Part shown: positions 54,502 to 64,000 of the stretch, one piece after another
How positions within the stretch are numbered: the stretch's first letter is position 1
Layout of the letters: every line of letters starts with the position of its first letter
The notes under the pieces: generated by a model
The model's input: the letters and a program-made list of their open reading frames with translations, nothing else
Database searches by the model: none
Told to the model about the DNA's origin: nothing
DNA from: Dactylis glomerata
Lineage: Eukaryota; Streptophyta; Magnoliopsida; Poales; Poaceae
Direction of reading: 5' to 3'
Length of the DNA: 64,000 nt
Assembly (NCBI GenBank): GCA_007115705.1
Contig: QXEO01000236.1
Location: forward strand, 1 to 64,000
Position numbers and translations under genes: made by a program

Positions 54502-54774
54502 TGTCACACCCCTTGGCCGCCGGTGAAGATTAGGGCGTGAGGCCAATACAAATGGTGGCTTGTGGTAGCACTGGACCTGAAGGAGATGGGGGTCTAGACC
54601 AAAGGAAGAAGAAGAGAGATGAGAGGAAGAGGTTCAGTTCACTTCTGTTCTATTCGATGACCCTGCTGCTCGTAAGCCTCTTTGTAGGCATCAGACCAAC
54701 TCCATGACTCGAGTCCATTGGGCCCACAACCTGTGTACGCATGACCCAATACCTGTCCATGACAGGGTGTTACA
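54502..54774 (-). repeat. 3' LTR of the gag-pol-less element
   Basis: 273 bp, same length as its partner. Shared blocks include tacaaatggtggcttgtggtag, gctgctcgtaa and cctctttgtaggcatcagac. Confidence 0.85.
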
Positions 54775-56021
54775 CTACCGCCCCCGCAAAACATTGCTTG
54801 TCCCCAAGCAATGATGTGTTCATGTCGCGACAGTCTGTGGCTCCCTCTTCAGCATTGAGGTCGTATGGGCTTCACACGAGCTGGTGCAGCTGACTCATAG
54901 ATTGCAACCATATCTGGACCCTAGATGTTGACAAGTCGTTAATGCTGATCAGTCTGTATCCTCGAACACCAATCATTTGCATCTTCTATGCTCGTTTAGT
55001 ATGGTTTGGCTCCTGTTCACCACTCATGGTCGACAAGAACCTTGAGGTTCAGGAAGAGTCAAAAGATGAAGTCCATGTAATCCTTCTACTGACACTGACA
55101 GCCGAAGTTCAGGAATTACTACCAGCATATAACTGACATATGTGTTCTGCTCATGATTCATAATTAGCCCCATATCTTCTCCACTATGCTTGATGTGCTG
55201 ATCTCTCACATGTTCAGCACCTTTGAGTTCCCGAGTTTGGGCCGTACAATCCCATGTGCTGCTATTCAAATTAACTCTCTGATCCTTGCATAGATGAGTA
55301 TACTTTCTTTGTTTATTTTTTCATTCAATACCACCAAGCTTGTGTTGCGTCATGCTGATTTTGTAACGTGATGCACTAACAATCTGACAGCTCATACGTA
55401 CAGATACAACCAGATAATTGAATAGCGATGCTCCATACCACATCCACACCATAGCGCAACGTTGTGCAAGAGCAAAGCCCATGAGTGTAGTAAGCAAGAT
55501 CAGCCTCCATTGATTTTTTGGCGCTAGAAGCAAAATGTTTACTTTCCCAAGAATATTGGCGCACCATGGCAACTTTCAGAGTACCAGCTGAATACTGATG
55601 CACTAAGCAACTATGAAACCTGGAAGTGAGTTTTTGTTGATCTTGCTTCAAGAAGCATTGGAAACATTTTGTCGATGCCAGGATCCCATTGCTTGTACTC
55701 AAGGTCCCATGACATACCAAGGAATGGGCAAATATTCATGCACTTGCATGGATCTTCTTGTACTTGTAGATGCCACAACCTGTCATTTTTCTCCTTAGCA
55801 TTGCTTCCAAGAGGCCAACAACGACAAGACCACGAAAACACCACTAGATTCCTAGCTTGAGATTGGAAATATGCCGCTACAGATAACTGCACATCTGCAC
55901 TTGTTCCCAGACCAATGGCAACACATGTATGTACTTTCAACACTAGATTCAAATTTGTGCAGTTCAACACAATACTCATCTGACACCAGCAAATAAGAAC
56001 TGAGTCTGAGACGTATACATA
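54775..56021 (-). other. Interior of the gag-pol-less element, 3' half
   Basis: PPT-like tract at 54775-54795, then scattered minus-strand frames (for example 55611-55979) without recognised domains. Probably decayed coding sequence. Confidence 0.5.
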
Positions 56022-57020
56022 CTAAAAGATATTCATTCGCCAAAGTACCAGATTCCCAACTTTCTTGATGCATCTGAAATGTTCTGAATTCCACTTCTTC
56101 CATTTTGCTACCATGATTACAAGAGCAGCTTGAACGCTCAAACTATTAGTAGGATCAAAATCTTGTTTCACACTATTTAGCGGCAACAATTCAGTTTGAC
56201 ATTCTTTAGCACCTAGATGACATGATAGGTTATTTTTCAATGCACACACAAGCTGTAATAGATTCTCAGGAACAGTCTGCTCATTCAGTAAGACTGGCCT
56301 GCAAGCTCTAAGCAAGAAAACTAGAATACCCTGTATATTCTGTGATAACCAGTGAATGAAGTCCATCTGCACATTATTTGATGGTGTGTTCTTCACTAAA
56401 TTTTGAACAAACTGACCCGAGCATATCATGAACAATTTTCTCTCATAGATTGTGGCAATTGTGCTTCCAGGGCTAAAACCATGACACGTCATTGGTGACA
56501 GCAGCTCTGACACCCAGCCTTTTACAAATACAGTAACTATGTCGGGATCAAAGGTGTTCCGATTATATGGAGACCCTATCTCAGCAGTGACATGTTCCAG
56601 AAATAAAGACGAGCTTCTAACATGAGTGAGCACCTCATGCGGGTACTCCTCCGCCAATGGAGCTTTGTCATCCAAACTCGCATCACACCATAGGAGTTAT
56701 TGCATATATGTGCCTTTGTGCTCAGACTCATTGGGTGGTTCCTCATTGCACATTCCACCTTGACATTTGACAAGCCTCCAACAATAGTGAACATGCCATC
56801 CTCAAACTCCATTCGATGTTGTTCAGATAACCCCACATCTTCAGGTGCTACACAAGGTTCTAGGAACAAGGATACACCTCCAACCTAGGTTAGAACCTCT
56901 TCATAACCAGCACCAGTTAGCTCTGCCCTCTGAGTTACATTCCCCAATTTATCCACCGCCACCTCAACTGTGCAATCTGTGATTTGAGGCGCTCTATAAG
57001 TTGAGCAACCGTTAGTTTCA
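56022..57020 (-). pseudogene. Unknown ORF with a repeated module
   Basis: On the minus strand a module recurs about 264 nt apart: GYEEVLT-stop-VGGVSLFLEPCVAPE (near 56905-56850) and PHEVLTHVRSSSLFLEHVTAE (near 56640-56575), the second continuing as an open frame to 56022 (217 codons from 56675). Between them is FEDGMFTIVGGLSNVKVECAM, then a frame break near 56690. No known domain is recognised and no zinc finger, protease or RT motif is seen. It could be the remains of an accessory protein of a non-autonomous family or a captured host gene. Confidence 0.5.
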
Positions 57021-57488
57021 TCAGCTCAAGAGCTTTGTCCGTCACCTCCTTTGGGCTCTCATGCACGCATATGGTGGCTATTGCGAGTGAGATGTCCTCA
57101 CTTGCATGATCATCAACACTTGAATGACTAGTAAACAGAATTGGCTATTGCGATAACCCACATACATTTATTTATATTAAAGATATTGAAGTACTCAAGA
57201 CATTGAGATCGCCAGAGGGGCAGATTCATACCATCAAAGCGAGGGAAGGAGTTGCTGCATGACTGCTTTGTGTTTACAACATGACCAGCGGCAACAAAAC
57301 CTTCCTATGAGCTGGCAAGGACAAAGGTCGAGCATCATGTGGGCATGGCAGGAGCAAGGGTCGCCGATGGTGCGGCATATTTCAGCACGATGAGTGATGA
57401 TGTGGTGGTAGTTGATGGAGACCAGTTCTCTTCTTTGTGGTAGTCCATCGGGGCAAGTTTGGTGAGGACGCATTCCAACTTGGCTTGA

Positions 57489-57863
57489 CTACTTGCCGTG
57501 GAGATGGAGGCTGGCCGAGGAGCCACCACCAGTGTGGCCGCCGGTGTTCGTGACGCCTACGGCGGCATGTCGGTAGCCGATGCGAGCACTTGATTTGGCG
57601 CATACTGGATTTGCATTTGGCAGTAGTTGTTGTAGATGCAGCGGCCCTCCATATCCCGTCCAGCTCATGTTGCCTGCGACATGGTGGGGATCAAAACAAC
57701 CGCCGCCGTGCCCATGCAGAACCGCACCATTGTCGCGCCATACGAATGGAATACTTGGTGGAGCACCTCCTCGCTCACCAAATACTTCACATCTCGTAAG
57801 GTGACATGAACAAATCGGCTCAGATCCGAGGGAAAGCTTGCCATGGTGTGGGAGGGTCGGCAT
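57489..57863 (-). other. First ORF after the PBS, unknown, 124 aa
   Basis: It starts MPTLPHHGKLSLGSEPICSC about 50 nt from the LTR, the position of gag, but is Gly/His/Cys-rich and shows no gag motif. A frameshift at its end leads into LECVLTKLAPMDYHKEENW. The GC-rich composition differs from the AT-rich remainder. Confidence 0.35.
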
Positions 57864-57915
57864 TTTATTTTATTTTTGGGATTTCGTGGTGGAAATTCGT
57901 GACACTGATACTAAC

Positions 57916-58188
57916 TATCACACCCCGTGGCCGCCGGTGAAGATCGGGGCATGAGGCCGATACAAATGGTGGCTTGTGGTAGCATTGGACCCGAAGAAGA
58001 TGGGGATCTGGACCAGAGGAAGAAGAAGACAGCTGAGAGGAAGAGGTTCAGTTCAGTTCAGTTCGATGATCGTGTACTGCTGCTCGTAAACCTCTTTGTA
58101 GGCATCAGACCAACTTCATGACTCCAATCCATTGGGCCCACAGCCTGTGTATGTCTGGCCCAATACCTGTCCATGACGGGGTGTTACA
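57916..58188 (-). repeat. 5' LTR of the gag-pol-less element
   Basis: 273 bp, about 10% different from the left LTR. The right end gtgttaca abuts unrelated sequence at 58189. Confidence 0.85.
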
Positions 58189-58538
58189 TAATTCAGGAGT
58201 GCTATTTTCAGGCTAGGGTTATTGATACGAGATACAGCGGCAGAGAATGTACCTCCTGTTAGCAGAATCCCTACAAGTCCGTCCCATAGGGTGACGGTTA
58301 CGTCTTGGTCTCGCGATCGCCTGGCGACTCGAGGTGGCTGGTCTAGGGTTCCAATTCCGGAGATCTCTCCACTGAATTCTTGCATCCAAAACACACGATC
58401 TGATCAGATCTGGTCGGTGCTCTCATCGGGGAGGCTCTTCTCCCCCCAATTTATAGTCCCACACAAAGCCTTTCGGGTGTGCTAGGGCACCCGATTGTAA
58501 AACACTCGTTCCTAGGTTCCAGTGGTAAGGGAGTCCTG
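58189..58538. other. Spacer before the LINE
   Basis: About 350 bp. On the minus strand there is a TATA-like actataaattgg (about 58453) followed by a short open frame from 58394. On the plus strand it may serve as the LINE 5' UTR. Neither reading is conclusive. Confidence 0.35.
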
Positions 58539-58963
58539 ATGGAAGGGGTGGAAGGGTTGATGAAGGGGCTAAAGCAGTCGGAGGCAGAGCGGGTAGGTGT
58601 GAGAATCGGAGGTAGTGGGGTGAAGGAGAAGAAGCAGGGTACGGAGGAGATGGCGGTTGGCTGGCTCATGGCGGAGAAGTCGGCAATTACAGAAGCGATG
58701 GAGAATGTGTTGGGTCCTCTGTGGTGCCCGATGAAAGGAATCAAGGTAAAGGATCTGGGTGAAAATAGGTTCCTTTTTACTTTCTTACAATCATCGGGGA
58801 AGAAGAAAGCGGTAGACAATGGACCCTGGATGTTCGATAAGGATCTGCTAGTGTTGGAGGAGTTTGATGCTAGTAAAACTATTGATGAGTATAGATTTGA
58901 TACAGTCCCTATCTAGGTCCGAGTGTTCCAAATTCCGTTGGGAGATATGGATCGGGACACGGG
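58539..58963 (+). pseudogene. LINE 5' coding end with DUF4283
   Basis: The open frame from 58539 (MEGVEGLMKGLKQSEAERVG) contains the DUF4283 domain of plant LINE ORF1 proteins: AVGWLMAEKSAITEAMENVL, GLWC-like PMKGIKVKDLGENRFLF, and KAVDNGPWMFDKDLLVLEEF. A TAG at 58914-58916 falls where WVRVF is expected (..VPI-stop-VRVFQIPLGDMDRDTG). The frame is then cut by the Athila-like LTR at 58964. The rest of the LINE must lie beyond that element, outside the window. Confidence 0.8.
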
Positions 58964-60589
58964 TGATGTCTACGCACTTCTATTCTTGTAGACACTTGTT
59001 GGGCCTCCAAGTGCAGAGGTTTGTAGAACAGCAGCAAGTTTCCCTTAAGTGGATCACCCAAGGTTTATCGAACTCAGGGAGGTTAGAGGTCAAAGCTATC
59101 CCTCTCAAGCAACCCTGCAATTACGATACAGAAAGTCTCTTGTGTCCCCAACACACCCAATACACTTGTCAGATGTATAGGTGCACTAGTTCGGCGAAGA
59201 GATAGTGAAATACAAGTGGTATAGATGATTATAAGTAGCAAACGTGATGTGAAATAAATATCGCTGCGAGTAAACAAGTAACAAAATAGCAAGTAAACGA
59301 TGTGCAATGCTTGGAAACAAGGCCTAGGGATCATACTTTCACTAGTGGACACACTCCCAACAATATAACATGACTGAACAAATAACTTCTCTTTGCTAAG
59401 GCACTCTGAATTACTCTCCTATTGAATAAGACTAATCATTGTGTAGTGGCTACAGAAGCACCCCTTAAAGTTCATCAAGTACTTGACAAACACCACTCAT
59501 AGAGATATCCAAATCAGATCACAATTCAAGATAGAAATCATTGCAACTTAAACCAAGTACTAACACGGTGCACACACTGTCAACATTACACCATGAAAGG
59601 AGGAATAGATCACTCAAACTATCATAGCAATAATTATTCTCATAATCCACAAGAGATCACAATCATAGCCTAAACCAAGTACCACCATGATGCACGCACT
59701 GTCACCGTTACACCATAGCAGGAGGAATAGATTACTTTAATAACATTGCTAGAGTACACAAAATATCTGAATAATAACATGTACTTGTTCAACATGATAC
59801 AAAGCTCACGATCACATAAAGATCACATCATGAGAGAGAGAGGTGAACCACATAGCTACCGGTAGAGCCCTCAGCCCCGGGGATGAACTACTCCCTCCTC
59901 ATCATAGGAGACAGCAAGGTTGATGGAGATGGCGGTGAGGTCGATGGAGATGGCGGAGACGGCGATGGAGGTCGATGGAGATGGCTCCGGGGGCACTTCC
60001 CCGTCCCGGCAGGGTGCCGGAACAGAGACTTCTGTCCCCCAAAATTCGTCGACGGCGGCGGCGGAGCTGCGGAACTGTTTCTGGAAAATTGCCGAATCCC
60101 CTAGGGTTTTCCGTCCTGAGGCTTTATATAGGCGAAGGGGCGTCGCGAGAGGGCAGCCAGGGGCTCCTCACACATGGCTCGCGCGGCCCAGGCCTGGTCT
60201 GCAAAGGAGCGGGCTTATCTCGGCCGTCCGGACTCGGAATCAGGTGAATTTTATGTCCAGAACGTTCACCGTGAAATTCCCTACAACTTTGTATTTGAAG
60301 AGTTTTCCGTTTGACGCAGCCTTCGACCCGTAACGTGACCATCTTTGAAAAAGGTTCTGGTACAGATTTCTGGAAAGTCCCAATTTGACTCCAATAAGGT
60401 TTCCACTTGTATTCTTGGTAATTCCTACACATCAAAGTGTAAAACAAGAACATTGTGCACTTTTGCAACTATTAGTAGGTTAGTCCAAATAAATCATAAA
60501 AGTATCACAAAGTGTAGACAAAACATATAGCAATTGGTGTAAAACAAGCATGGAGCATTAAAAATTATAGATACGTTTGCAACGTATCA
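58964..60589 (-). repeat. 3' LTR of the second Athila-like element
   Basis: About 1626 bp, TGATACGTTGCAAACG-like at 60589 and ...GTAGACATCA at 58964. It contains the grass-typical block gggcctccaagtgcagagg (58999 on) and tgtccccaacacacccaata. A minus-strand TATA box CCTATATAAAG is at about 60120-60131. The exact left end could be 58964 or 58967. Confidence 0.85.
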
Positions 60590-63176
60590 ACATCTCCAAG
60601 CTTAACTCATGCTCGTCCTCGAGTAGGTAAGTGATAACAAAAGAAATAATTTTTGAGGTGACATGCACCATCATAATCTTGATCATATATGTAAGCATTG
60701 TGAGCTGGGATCATAAGAACTTAAAACATGGGCATGAAAGATATAATCTTGACAATAAAAACTTAGCAACCATGTTATAACATGAAAATGAACACAAACA
60801 AAAGATCATGAAAATGAAACAATGAAAGTCAAACGTGTGTTCAAATCATAAGGAAAAACATACAAATGGTTTTCAGCTTGTCCTTCATGGAGAGCAAAAC
60901 ATAAATGCATAGGACACCTTCAAGTTTAAGAGGACGACTAGATACAAATAATTTAAGAACAAGTGAAACCATAGTCATGAATCAATCAATGAAAACTTTG
61001 CGACAATGCACATTATACTCAGAATGACAACTATGCTCTCTTAGACGGTGCATAAAGATAGAAGGTGGTGACTCAACATAAAAGTAAAAGAAAGGCCCTT
61101 CGCAGAGGGAAGCAGTGATTAAACATGTGCTAGAGCTTTTCATTTGTAAAACAGAGAGATAAAACTTGAGTTTTGAGAGGTGGTTGCTTTTGTCAACGAC
61201 TAGCAATGGGGTTCTTACTATCTTGCATACAAAAATGAAGCAAGTTTTTGAGAGAGAGATTGGCACTTTTGTGCTCTTTTATAAAGCTTGGCACTCCTCC
61301 CCACCTTTTTTCCTTTCACAAACCATGGCTAACCGATTCCATCGGGTGCCCACCAACATTCACATTCCATGGAGGAGTGCCTTTTTTTCTTTCTTTTTCT
61401 CTTTTTTTTCTTTTTGGAATAAGCAATATGGAAGATAGCAAATCCGACCACTACATCCCCATGAGCTGAAAACAGTGTCACAAAACGAGAAGTGTTTTGA
61501 AGGTTTTTGAAAGGTAGCACATGAAAATTTACTTGGAATGGCTTACAAATACCATGCATAGTAGTTTATAGTGGACACAATGGCAAACTTGGTTTTTGGG
61601 AGTTGGATGCACGAGTAGAGCTCATACTCAGTACAAAATGAGGGCTAGCAAAAGACTGGGAGCAACGAACTAAGAGAGCAATAACGGCCATAATCATGCA
61701 AAGCGACAAAGCAACATTAAAAGAAGCATAAGATGGCATCAAAAGTCAAAAACTAAATAATCATAGAGGCTATTGGCGACTTTGTAAGAGTCTAACATGT
61801 GTGAGCATGCGCCAAGTCAACCCAAATAAAGCATCAAGGAGAAAACCAAAATAATGCTTCCAAAAATTAAAACAACGCATGATTTTTTCAAAGGCTCATT
61901 AAGCAATCTCAGTTATTTGAGACAAGTCATGCTACAGCAAAACCACTAAGCATACTATCAAAAAGACATCAAGCATGACATGAAAAAGCCTAAGCCGCAG
62001 TCTACACAAGCTCCTTTTTGTATCACTTTTTTGCATAAAGCTTTTTCTCTTTTCCAACACCATTCAAACCTTTTTTAATCCAACTCTTTTGAGGAAAACC
62101 AATAAAGACCAGAGGCAAAAATACACCTTGATAAATAAATATAAGAAGATCTGAATGCAAATCAAGGCAAAAACGAAAACCAAAAGCAGTAGCAGAAAAA
62201 GAGAACACTCATTGAAACGATAAGAGTGAAAAACAGAGTGTTCTTGGCAAATGAAAAAACGGAGTTCATCTCCCTCCAAAAGAAACATGATGTGATCTAA
62301 CCATTTATTGCAGCAAACAAAACAAACTAACTAAGAAAACTAAAATAACTGATGCTCCAAGAAAGACGCATAGTGCATGAAGCAATAAAAATATAGTGTT
62401 TTGAAAGGTGACCTGATTTTTGCCGATGAAGAAGGGGTGCCTCGGGGGCATCCCCAAGCTTTGACGCTTGTACTTCTTGGATATTTCTTGGGCTGATGCA
62501 TGGGCATCCCCAAGCTTAAGCTTTTGTCCATTCTTCAACTCATCTCATCATTCTCCAATCCCTACACTTGAAAACTTCCTTCATACAAAACTAAACACAA
62601 ATCTATTAGCAACATTAGTGTAAGCATAGTAATGAATCAACCCTTTTTGCTTCAGGTTTCAACTCAAAACCACCACATATATAGCAAATACTACTGTAGC
62701 AACTTCCCCAAAAGTTCCGTGATCAAAAGAACTCAAAAGAAAGCGATAAAGCGGCAAACACAAATATTGGCAGAAATCTGTCAAAACAGAACAACTAACA
62801 AAAGTCGAATTTTTGAGGGGTTTTCTGTTGCTCAAATCAAAAAGTGTTAAACTAACGAAAGTTTGGATATAACCTGGGGCATATGCACAAGAAATCGCAG
62901 GTTCAAAAGATATACAGAGAATTTTCACGAATTTTTACGGTGCAGCACCGAAAACTGTTTCAGGACAGCAACATCCCCAAATCTTACCTCACTCAAATTA
63001 GAGGCTTCTCTTGGCACAAAAACGAAATAAACAAGATAAGGAGCGGTCATTACAGTAGCAATGACTTCCAAGACTCAAATAAAAGAAAAAGTACTGAAAT
63101 TAAAAACATTGGGTTATCTCCCAAGAGTGCTTTTCTTTAACGCCTTTGAGCTAGGCGCAGTAATTTGCAAAGATGC
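60590..63176 (-). other. Non-coding interior of the second Athila-like element
   Basis: It aligns with 32160-35115 along most of its length but lacks or replaces some blocks (for example 61110-61500, with a T-rich tract near 61380). Similarity ends just past gcctttgagctaggcgcag (63155), where the two elements carry different ORFs. No gene is seen. Confidence 0.8.
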
Positions 63177-63995
63177 TCATGTGGGCGCCACATAAAAGCT
63201 TGAGGCAAAGGCGCCATATAGGAACTTAAAGCAATAGAGAGCATCAAAAAGCAAATGTGAAAGACATTTATATCTGAACCACTTCCTATGCATAGGAATC
63301 TTGTAGAAAAACAAGTCATGAAAGCGCAAAGCAAAAAGCATAGGAAGGCAAAACAAGTACAACTTCAAGAATTGCAATATAAAGAGGGGAAACTCAATAT
63401 TGTTGAGATTCATCAAACCATGTTTCCCTCTCTCATAATAACTTTCAGTAGCATCATGAATAGAACTAACAATATAACTATCACATAAAGCATCCCTATC
63501 ATGAGCCACATGCATAAAAGGATTAATACTCCCTACATGAACAATAGTAGTAGGAGCAGATTCAACAGAATAATTATTCTCATCACCATAATCATCAAAA
63601 ATAGGAGGCATATTGTAATCATAACTAATTTTCTCCTCAAAAGTAGGTGAACTGAAAATATTATACCCATCATCACAAGCTAGAGAACTACTATGTCGCA
63701 AAGCATACTCATCAAACATATCATCATAAGAAGGAACATGGATAGCACTAATGGTACAACAATTATTAACCTTAGAATTGGTACCAAAAAGATTTTCAAT
63801 ATCAAAAGTAGAGTGCTTTTCCCAATCATGATCACTAACATAAGTAATAGGCATAGGAACATCATCCCAATCAGAATTATCATAATCTATAGCAGGATCA
63901 TAACGCTTAGGGGAAGATACCGTGTCCTCTCGCCTTTTACTCCTCTTCTTCTTCTTCTTACTCTCTCCTTTAGAAGGGAGAGACTTGAAGGGCAT
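63177..63995 (-). CDS. Athila-like internal ORF of unknown function, 272 aa
   Basis: The frame starts at 63995 (MPFKSLPSKGESKKKKKRSK). Features are a Lys/Arg-rich block, acidic Asp/Tyr-rich stretches (YDPAIDYDNSDWDDVPMPIT, YDDMFDEYALRHSSSL), then DSYIVSSIHDATESYYERGK and a C-terminus with alternating hydrophobic and aromatic residues (FPLFILQFLKLYLFCLPMLF), a possible membrane segment. This ORF lies in the place of the env-like or third ORF of Athila elements in grasses. It is open in full here. The upstream part may continue past the window edge. Confidence 0.6.
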   Translation of the reverse strand: MPFKSLPSKGESKKKKKRSKRREDTVSSPKRYDPAIDYDNSDWDDVPMPITYVSDHDWEKHSTFDIENLFGTNSKVNNCCTISAIHVPSYDDMFDEYALRHSSSLACDDGYNIFSSPTFEEKISYDYNMPPIFDDYGDENNYSVESAPTTIVHVGSINPFMHVAHDRDALCDSYIVSSIHDATESYYERGKHGLMNLNNIEFPLFILQFLKLYLFCLPMLFALRFHDLFFYKIPMHRKWFRYKCLSHLLFDALYCFKFLYGAFASSFYVAPT

Positions 63996-64000
63996 CTTCT

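Larger units (their letters stand above)
54502..58188 (-). mobile_element. Old LTR retrotransposon without gag-pol
   Basis: 273-bp LTRs at 54502-54774 and 57916-58188 start TGTAACACCC on the minus strand and differ by roughly 10%. Beside the left LTR the minus strand has a ggggacaagcaatg...gcgggggcggtag PPT of chromovirus type. Beside the right LTR, TTAGTATCAGTG resembles a decayed iMet PBS. The 3.1-kb interior has no recognisable gag, protease, RT or integrase but does have minus-strand frames with a repeated protein module. The 5-bp flanks (GAATC and TAATT) no longer match. Confidence 0.75.
58964..64000 (-). mobile_element. Second Athila-like element, runs off the right edge
   Basis: The left boundary is at 58964 (tgatgtctacgcac) inside the LINE. 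It shows the 3' LTR (60589 to 58964 on minus), the PPT region with the cctcgagtaggtaagtgataac block, a non-coding interior homologous to 32160-35117, and a minus-strand ORF at 63177-63995. The right end and 5' LTR are outside. Its LTR is diverged from those of the 30515-37654 element in the distal half but shares the proximal ~200 bp. Confidence 0.85.

Noticed and set aside
58116..58394. Minus-strand ORF with a TATA-like box upstream
   Set aside because: It runs into the LTR of the neighbouring element with no recognisable domain; kept only as a note in the spacer entry.
1..64000. tRNA, rRNA or other structural RNA genes
   Set aside because: No A/B-box pair with a cloverleaf, nor any rRNA-like sequence, was noticed; the only tRNA-like matches are primer binding sites. 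A covariance-model scan was not possible here.

Overview
The window is repeat-dominated plant nuclear DNA, most likely from a Pooideae grass (the wheat, barley, oat and ryegrass group). The evidence is nested Copia and Gypsy LTR retrotransposons, Harbinger, hAT, Tc1/mariner and Stowaway transposons, LINE remnants and one compact GC-rich grass gene. Species cannot be fixed from sequence alone. Only one gene looks like an intact host gene: a MIZ1/DUF617-type gene at 20269-21204 on the minus strand.

Layout. 1-4887: the 5' part of a minus-strand SIRE-type Copia element with open gag and pol and an LTR carrying a ~110-bp tandem array. 4888-6549: an Athila-like LTR remnant split by a solo LTR (TSD GGCGG). 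6550-9590: a possible 3' gene fragment, then a GC-rich LINE-like relic flanked by ~60-bp direct repeats and holding a hAT MITE. 9590-14700: a LINE remnant split by a hAT element (TSD GCAGTGTT) that contains a second hAT, which in turn holds a deleted PIF/Harbinger element and a Mutator-like MITE. 16087-20113: a 4-kb Tc1/mariner element with a truncated transposase and antisense copine (BONZAI) exons. 20269-21204: the MIZ1-like gene. 22283-25737: MITEs and intergenic DNA.

25738-53405 is one plus-strand SIRE-type Copia element (TSD CCTAC) expanded to 27.7 kb by two insertions: a non-autonomous Athila-like element in integrase (30515-37654, TSD CTCTT) and a young Tat-like Gypsy downstream of pol (40260-49099, TSD GCCAC). 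Hand-counted LTR divergence (about 3%, 2% and 0.6%) agrees with that order. 53406-64000 holds a receptor-kinase relic, an old LTR element without gag-pol (54502-58188), a LINE 5' end with DUF4283, and a second Athila-like element running off the right edge.

The most interesting content is accessory genes inside transposons. The Gypsy carries an antisense, intact AT-hook plus B3 DNA-binding ORF behind a host-like promoter (site II, telobox, TATA). The Copia carries a gene downstream of pol with its own TATA promoter and a spliceable intron. The same GGCCGGAT-ATCCGGCC inverted repeat lies upstream of the TATA box in the LTRs and also in that internal promoter and intron. The mariner element carries exons of a host copine gene. 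Divergences and boundaries were counted by eye; family names come from recognised motifs, not from database searches.
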